From positions 15,176,077 to 15,240,076 of the forward strand of contig CAMZMU010000111.1 of assembly GCA_947311845.1 (NCBI GenBank): a DNA stretch of 64,000 nucleotides, read 5' to 3'. The notes beneath the pieces were generated by a model. The model was given only the letters and a program-made list of their open reading frames with translations. It was not told the origin of the DNA and did no database searches. The position numbers and the translations under genes were made by a program. Positions 57,520 through 64,000 of the stretch are shown here, one piece after another (position 1 is the stretch's first letter; every line of letters starts with the position of its first letter). Source of the stretch: Poa pratensis. Taxonomy: Eukaryota; Streptophyta; Magnoliopsida; Poales; Poaceae.

Positions 57520-59760
57520 ATGCCGAGAGCTCGTGCCATGAGGTCAAACGAGAAGCTCGACCGATCATCGGGCACGGGCAGCTTCCTGTTATTCAGGCTG
57601 GCATCGCTGGCTGAAGCCTGACCAGTTGATGGCCTGATTCCTTGAGGCCAATAAGCCGCATACTGGCGAGAGTAGTATCTACTCCAGGGAAAGTTCGCAG
57701 TTTGACGGAGCAGGAGCGTTCAAGCTAAGGCAGCTCGACCGACCTGATCCTTGTCCGGTTGCGGAGCCATTCCAAGGGGAAGTCGGACGGAACGGGCCTA
57801 GCATGCAGGTCTAGTGGAGCTAGTGGCAGCTTGACGAATTCAACAGTAAGTCCGCAAGACGCAGCTCGATCTTAGCGGTCGGACTGGCGGCGGCGACGGC
57901 GACCGCGGGCGGTTGGTGCGTTCGTGGTGAGCAGTACTGGAAGAACGGGCCACGGCTGGACCGAGCTCGTCGGCTGTTCGTTGTCTCGATTCTGTTGGTT
58001 GCGCCATAGGCTGGACTGGACCTCGCCCAGTTTTTTTTTTCTCTGTTTGTTATTATGGCATGTTCGGGGTGGATCTCGCCCAGTCAATCCGGTCCAATCT
58101 CTTGTCTCACAGCATGATTGGGCTGGACCTACTTCTTTTTTTGTTCAAGTTCTTTGAGGATTTCTTGCTCTTGTTATTTATGGGATTAGACACCGAACCT
58201 TTGAAGTCGGTCTAGTGCTACTAAAGACGGCCCATGCCTATTGAGCAATTCATTCTTTGCATCGGGCATGGGTATCCTTTTATAGGCGGCCCAGACCGTG
58301 AACAGCCAAAAAAAAGTAGGTCCAGCCCAATCATGCTGTGAGAAATTTTAAACAATATTTCGAAAGTTGTTTAAATTCAAATTTTGCTCATTTTCAAAAT
58401 TCGTTCCATTTCAAAAACTACTCAAATTCAAAAATTGTTTATATTCGAAAAAAAATATTTTCAGAAATTGTTCAAATTTTAAATTTTGTTCATCTTCGAA
58501 ATTGTATATTTTTTTAAAAAAAATCAGATTTCAAAAGGTTCTCTGCATTAAAAAAAAAAGCATTGGAAATAACGCTCTGCCTTTTCTATTGCGCCGTATC
58601 GCGCCGCCTGCGGACGCTATATGGGCGCCCCCCCCCCCCCCCCCCCCCCCCTATAAATCGGCCCGCGACGAGGCCGATGGGCCGACCCATTTGGCGAGAT
58701 TTGTTCTGCCCTTTCTCCTCTCTGTTTCCTTTTCTTTTGTTTTTCTGTTGTATTCTTTTCTGTTTGTTTTCGCGTTTTTTAACTTTCGGATTTTAAAAAG
58801 TTTTAGATTTTGAAAATTGTTGAAATTTGAAAATTGCTCAGATTTTAAGAACTTCACAAATTTGAAAAAATGTTTGATTTCAAAAGTTCAAATTTGAAAA
58901 CTATTTAGATTTTAAAAACTTTCCAGATTTTAAAAACAATCGAATTCAAAATTTTGTTCGATTTCAAAATTTTCAAGTAAAAAATCTTTCAGATTTTTTA
59001 AAAAAGTTCGAACTCAAAAAATTGTTCTGATTTGAAAAATGTTCAAGTTTAAATAACGTTTCAGATTTTGAAAACTTTTAGTTTAAAATTTTGTTCATAT
59101 AAAGGAAAAACTAGATTTTAATACTGTCAAATAAGAAGACGCACTGTGCTTTTTGTTGGGACGGGCCATGAAGGAGTCGCTTTAGGCGACCTAGGTGAAT
59201 CGCATCAGGCGAGCCGCGTCGCCTGAAGGCGACATATAGGAGCTCCCGCCAAATAGCGCACAGACGTCTGAAGTTGTTTGGCTGAAGACATATGGACCCT
59301 ATTCTTGTGTAGCCCAGTAACAAGTGGAGTTTTTTAACGAATCTTGAAATTTATAATTAGTCTTGAAAACAGAAATTTTAATTATACGAAAAAACTATGT
59401 GTTATAAAAAATAAATTAGTCATCTGTCAACATAATTCTTCTCTTTCGTGTGTTTCAAAATATTTTTTCTTGTATCTATGGAAATGGAACTATAAATAAT
59501 GTTGTATTAGAAAAATAAAAATAAGGTATGAAAAAAGAATTATGGTAGACTAAATGTTCATGTAGTTGGAGAATGTTAGTCATGCTTTCCAGAATATGTG
59601 TTATGTAAGAAATAGAAGTAAAGTAAAAAAGGTTGCCCATACGTGTTTAGAAAAAGGAAAAGAAAAATTGTGGAACGCTGAAAGTTAGATTTGCATTTTC
59701 AATTCCGCATATCATTTCTTTCTTTCTCCCTCAGGGTTGGATATGTAAGTCTCGACCTCA
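57520..59760. other. Low-complexity AT-rich stretch, no gene seen
   Basis: 58330-59100 consists of degenerate TTCAAA/TTTGAA words, interrupted by a run of about 22 C (58629-58650). The block 59150-59250 repeats GGCGAC/GTCGCC words. No gene or element end is supported. Confidence 0.5.
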
Positions 59761-59778
59761 AAATAGCGGATATAACTA

Positions 59779-60440
59779 ATGGCGACAACTCCGCCAGGCG
59801 ACGCGACGGTGTTGCGTCTTTACTCGTGTCATATTAACGTCGACGTTGCTCCTCCCACATGTAGCGTTAATGCTTGCGCCACCACCGCTTGGCATACGCG
59901 GCGGTGTATAAAATGTGTTCCCCCCTCCCCCGGTTGCTCGCCTTCATCTCTCTCCCACATACCCTTCAGTTGCCGGCTACACACGTGCACCACTGCCGCC
60001 ATGGACGTGAATAGGAAGTGGCTCTCCTAACACAAGGCCACCGAGTTCTCTAAACACGACATCCTCGCGCATGGTGCCGAAAGGGTTTGGCATCAGTTTG
60101 GGCAGGTGACCGTGCCGCCAGTCCCCACCGATTTCAACGTCGACTTGAGATCCACCGACGCAAGCAGAAGCTCCGGCTGTGGCTAGACACGATGTATTAT
60201 ACCAACAACCCCTATTGGCCCACGCTCTTTCACGAGATGCCACTCAACCGCTTCACTGACGAGCATCCACCATCGTAGAAGAACTACGTCGAGCGTACGC
60301 GATTCTGGTCAGTGCCCAGACGCAGTGCAAGCGCGGCGTCTTCTATCGTGACACTACGGAGGCCGGCATCATAGGCATTTCGACCGACCCCGAATCCGAC
60401 GAGCCGCCGCGTGGTAGAGTTAGTAGGCGAAGGGTTTAGG
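59779..60440 (+). pseudogene. Degraded reading frame, unknown, likely transposon-borne
   Basis: Starting at 60001, ATGGACGTGAATAGG reads MDVNRKWLS and hits a stop. It then continues for about 45 codons (HKATEFSKHDILAHGAERVW) before a frameshift into TMYYTNNPYWPTLFHEMP and another stop. The pattern of stops and shifts with retained gene-like composition points to a dead gene. The family is not recognised. The style resembles short transposon-associated genes in this region. Confidence 0.4.
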
Positions 60441-60606
60441 GTAGGTTTAAATTTCATTTGAACTATTTTAAAATATCAGAAAAATTGAATAAATTTGAAC
60501 CTTTCGCCAATTTAAAATTTTAATTTTTGGGACGCCGCTAGGCAGCGCCGCATTGTGTGAATAAATTGCGCCGTATCTGGCTCATTTCGCACCTGCCTTT
60601 TCAGAT

Positions 60607-61762
60607 TTTTTTTTTGAATTTTCCACATATATTAAACCAGCAAAGAGTACACGATTATATCGATTACAAAAACAAAACTAAAAGAGACTAGCAAATCTAT
60701 GAGATTTTCAAGCCCTTTCTTCATTCATGACACAATCTTGTACTTTTCTGAAGTCAGCCGTAGAACAACGCCAACATCATCAAACCACAGACCTGTGAAT
60801 ACCACCGAAGTTTCTCCTTTTTTAATTTTGAGCCGCAATGTCAAGGCTTTGTGCACGCACGCAGCCATTAAATTAATCAAGCAGCATCGGTAAGAGCACC
60901 ACCACTGATATTTCAGGGACAAATAACCGAACCACTTTGTCGACGTCGTTGGGAGCCGAGAGAACGAATCGCCATTGCCGATGACGTAGTAGCCGGGATC
61001 AGGGTTCAGCATTTCGATTCACAAAAAAATTTCGCCCCCCTCAGAGATTCGGGAATTTCGAGAAAATAACGAAATTTCGAAGAAAGTATTCAAAAATTTC
61101 GTCCAGATTCAAAGTCCGACGTCTAAAATTATTTAGCAAAAAATTATGTAATTGTAAGGATTCGAACACGCGACCCAACAGACCACTGTCTGCAGCCTAT
61201 ACCAACTGACTGTAACGAGTTTGATGATGAAAGCATCATTTCTTTGTACTAGAAGTGTTACGTATTGGATTTTTTCAAATATTATCGAAATATTCGGGCG
61301 ATATAAAGTTTTCTCGCTCCACACAGAGAATCGTTAATTTCGCGAATTTCGGTCGAAATTTCGTCGAAATTTTTATCACTTTCGGCCCGGGATAGATATT
61401 GCGAAGACAAACCTCCTCGCGGCAATCATGAGAAACAATACAAGATTGATCTGACGAAGTAAGATCTGAAGAAGCATACCTAGACAGATTTAATCTTTCA
61501 AAGCCACCATTGACGTCGGGAAGGATATCTCGCCGTCGAACGAAGCGTGGAAGATCACTTATTGCAGACGATACCATCTCCATTAACGATTAAGATGACG
61601 ACCAAAACCAAACTCTACCATTAAGGAACTTCGAAAAGCGCCGTGCGCAGGTCTGAGGTCCCCACCCCTACTAGTGCTAGAACGGCACCTAGAGGAGGCG
61701 AGGACCCGTCGAATCTTTGCCGGCGGCGACGATGAAGCTGCAGATATCGCCTCGTGCTCCCT
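60607..61762 (-). mobile_element. Poly(A)-tailed retroposon, copy 2, with 16-bp target duplication
   Basis: The plus-strand T run (60607-60615) is the tail of a minus-strand element. ACCTGCCTTTTCAGAT is duplicated on both sides (60591-60606 and 61763-61778), which shows LINE-type retrotransposition. The body matches 47437-48185. Its open frame (minus strand, from 61583) is the same as that of copy 1 but is split by a 386-base hAT-like insertion. The 5' end is about 100 bases shorter than in copy 1. Confidence 0.85.
61000..61385. mobile_element. hAT-like insertion containing a tRNA-like segment
   Basis: The insertion begins CAGGGTTCAGCATTTCG and is flanked by GCCGGGAT (60992-60999) and CCCGGGAT (61386-61393), an 8-bp duplication with one mismatch. 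Its right terminus is decayed. The sequence is rich in GAAATTTCG words. On the minus strand 61210-61158 reads GTCAGTTGGTATAGGC, and then GTGTTCGAATCC, resembling tRNA A and B boxes with roughly normal spacing. It interrupts retroposon copy 2. Confidence 0.7.
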
Positions 61763-61778
61763 ACCTGCCTTTTCAGAT

Positions 61779-61963
61779 TTGTGCTCCCTTTCAAACGCTT
61801 CCCGTTCTGATAGAGCGGTCAACATTTTTCTGCCGCTACCTTGGTGCAATCGCGAGAGATCTTCCTTGGCGCCACTGATGACGACCCTCTAAAATAAATG
61901 GCAGTCTATGACGACGAGACCGCCACACGCATTTCCTACCAAGATCAGGCCGTCAGCACATCC
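61779..61963. other. Proximal upstream region of the caleosin gene
   Basis: Non-coding sequence between the retroposon and the TATA box. No further motif stands out. Confidence 0.4.
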
Positions 61964-61972
61964 TATAAATAG
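61964..61972 (+). promoter_or_regulatory. TATA box of the caleosin-like gene
   Basis: TATAAATAG lies 146 bases before the ATG, which predicts transcription starting near 61995 and a leader of about 115 bases. The retroposon insertion ends only about 200 bases upstream of it. Confidence 0.7.
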
Positions 61973-62109
61973 GGCGCAACGCCGCAAATCAAGGCATAGA
62001 CGCAGGAAGGAGACGCACAGCCTCAGGTGAAAGAAAAGCAGAGCAGAACAGACCAGGAGTCAGCGCCCGAGAGACAGGATCGAGGGGAGAGGAGGCATTG
62101 CCCGACACC

Positions 62110-63694
62110 ATGGCTGCTGGGCAACGTCGGCCGTCCCTGCGCGCGGCGGTGGCCGTGCCTCTCCTGCTTCTCTTCGCCCTGTCCTTCTGTAAGAATATGG
62201 TTTCCGGGATACACGATTGCCCCATTTTTGCGACATGTTAGCTTATTCGTTTCGATTTTGGTTCCGAGAAGGGAGCCAGGCGGCGCCCGTGGCTGCGGAC
62301 GGCGGGGCTCCGGCCTGGACGACGGCTCTGCAGAAGCACGTGGCGTTCTTCGACACCGACAATGACGGCATCGTCACCTACTCCGAGACAGAAGCAGGTG
62401 ATCGACCGAATGGCCATCAGTTCCGCATCTTCCTCGCTTCCCTCGTTTCTTCGCTCATCAAATGGAGGAAGTTTCATTGCAGAATTCTAATTTTGGCCTC
62501 TGTGTGCATGGACGGTTGCAGGGCTTCGTGCCATCGGCCTCGGAGCTGCCACGGCCACGGCAGCCGCCGCGTTGATCAACGGCGTCATTGGACCCAAGAC
62601 CAGACCTGTACGATCACTCCTCCCGTCCCTGTTTCTTGTGCTCGCGCTCTCACACTTGCCGTCCCTGTTTCTTGCGCATGCTGACTAGGAAATTAAAACA
62701 GAAGTCTCTGTCTGTCGGATCGTCTTAGAACGGTGTTTAAGGTGTCTGGTTCTGGTTAGCGTGTGGCTTGCAGGGAAACCTAGCTTCACTAAACAGAGGA
62801 CAGCACACACAACATGCCGTTTCTATGTTCCCCCTCGGCGCTTAATCCATGTCATATCAGTGTTATTACTTGTTAAGTTGGCAAGCCGACACAGTATTTC
62901 GTGTGTAGTACACCAACTTAACCGAAACTTCAGACAAGAAGATTGAGGTTAAATCTCCATTCACACCTGAAGTTCTAGCAAATGGCGTCATCCCTTTCTC
63001 CTGCTGGCGCAAACGGCCGAGGACGGTTAAGAGTTAGGAGCGTCAGCTTAGCTCGCGTGTGCTGCTCAAATTAAGTTTGGTTGGTCGATAGTACCGTACT
63101 GGTAACTGATGTCCAACGCGTGCAGGATAACGCCACGACGTCCCGCATGGACATCTACATAGAGAACATCCAGAAAGGGATCCACGGGAGTGACACAGGC
63201 TCCTACGATGCTCAAGGAATGTAGGTTACAGACGTCCGATCCCGATCATCTTCTCCATTTGTCCAAATTTGAATGACCATCGTCATCTGCATAACTTGGC
63301 AGGTTTGTCGAGGCCAAGTTTGACGCGATATTCACGACGTATGCCAAGGCCGAGCCGAACGCTCTGAACGAGACCGAGCTGGAGGACATGCGTCACGCAA
63401 ATAGAGCGAGCAATGACTACCAGGGATGGTAATGAACTACTATCTCTACCGTGAATCTATTCACATAAATCATACCATCATTCATATGACTACGGTAATG
63501 AATTAACTTGGCCGGCGGCCGTTGGTTAAAAATGCAGGGCGGCGTCGAAGGCGGAATGGGACATGCTGTACAGCCTCGCCAAGGACAAGGACGGCTTCCT
63601 TCAGAAGGACACCGCGCGGGCCGTCTACGACGGGATCCTCTTCGTTAGGCTGGCACAGAAGAATGCTGGTTCTTCGTCTTCTCCTGGAAATTAA
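62110..63694 (+). CDS. Caleosin / peroxygenase-like protein
   Basis: Six exons (62110-62188, 62272-62397, 62522-62607, 63126-63220, 63303-63428, 63538-63694) join in frame to give 222 residues. All introns are GT-AG. An N-terminal hydrophobic segment (residues 14-26, VAVPLLLLFALSF) may be a signal peptide or anchor. One EF-hand loop is D54-x-D56-x-D58-G ending E65. Two His residues at the family's haem positions are present: H49 (LQKHVAFFD) and H117 (IHGSDTGSYD). GLRAIGLG starts the central membrane segment at 69-76. The proline-rich knot typical of oil-body caleosins is not evident, and the hydrophobic stretch is short. The family oxygenates unsaturated fatty acids using hydroperoxides at lipid-droplet or ER membranes. 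The N-terminal signal suggests an ER or secretory location. Confidence 0.9.
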
Positions 63695-64000
63695 CCAACA
63701 CCATGATTTGTACTTGTCGTGTCGTTGATTATGTATGTCCTTGTATGCACAATTAAAACTGAATCTGTTTAACGCAAGAAAGAATATGTGCTTCCGTTTG
63801 GCATGGCCGCTGCCTCCTCTTGTTTCTCCAGTAGGTTTTTTGTGTGTGGAAAAGTCTAGTATGCCCCCGGAGGATCGATCATACATGCACAGATAGCCTC
63901 AACGCGCAATCTTGTCCACCTTGAGTTTTCGTTCTCGCCGTCGTCCATCCTCGCCATTCTCCGCCTTTGTCTCCCACACATCCTCGCCATTCTCCGCCTT
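63695..64000. other. 3' flank of the caleosin gene
   Basis: The likely 3' untranslated region is followed by spacer. A short direct repeat, CATCCTCGCCATTCTCCGCC, occurs at 63948 and again at 63979, running to the window edge. Confidence 0.6.

Noticed and set aside
61158..61210. A functional tRNA gene on the minus strand
   Set aside because: The A- and B-box-like motifs are present, but the acceptor and T stems do not pair and it lies in a transposon.

Overview
This is plant nuclear DNA, most likely from a Triticeae grass (wheat, barley or Aegilops relatives). The evidence is GC-rich first exons with GT-AG introns, several Stowaway MITEs with the CTCCCTCCGTTCC terminus, and small CACTA, Mutator-like, hAT and Harbinger-like elements. 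A Copia retrotransposon and LINE-type insertions are also present. There are no prokaryotic operons, CRISPR arrays or phage genes. Real genes lie about 10 kb apart, as in a gene-rich grass region.

Layout. 0-5.8 kb: a 327-bp tandem repeat, a small Arg/Gly-rich protein with a SUMO-interaction-like tail (1201-1764), a CACTA element and a MITE-like element. 5.9-19.6 kb: two diverged direct copies of a minus-strand gene of unknown function. Copy 1 (5.9-8.0 kb) is broken. Copy 2 (15.3-19.6 kb) keeps three phase-compatible exons, but a hAT element interrupts its repeat-rich first exon. A CACTA element (8715-10740) and a small gene fragment lie between the copies. 20.5-21.0 kb: an intronless calmodulin-like protein. 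22.6-29.9 kb: a five-exon SET-domain (Rubisco-methyltransferase-like) gene with a 4.9-kb first intron and one GC-AG intron. 30.6-30.9 kb: a small conserved-looking minus-strand gene. 32-38 kb: MITEs, nested Stowaways and a 1.2-kb Mutator-like element with a GC-rich interior. 38.2-46.3 kb: a tandem duplication of about 2 kb. One unit carries a LINE fragment and the other a 4.4-kb Copia element with perfect 5-bp target duplications. 47-50.5 kb: a Mutator-like element with a retroposon inside it, and other repeats. 53.4-54.1 kb: a two-exon Nudix hydrolase. 56-61.8 kb: Harbinger-like sequence, a gene relic, and a second retroposon copy interrupted by a hAT-like element. 62.1-63.7 kb: a six-exon caleosin/peroxygenase-like gene with a clear TATA box.

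The genes do not form a pathway. Two are calcium-related (CML and caleosin), one is probably a plastid methyltransferase, and one is a nucleotide or inositol-pyrophosphate hydrolase. The most informative structure is in the repeats: target-site duplications and duplicate 'empty sites' inside the window let several insertions be ordered in time. I found no convincing novel multi-gene system. The best candidate for undescribed biology is the duplicated Gly/Arg-rich repeat gene at 15.4-19.0 kb.
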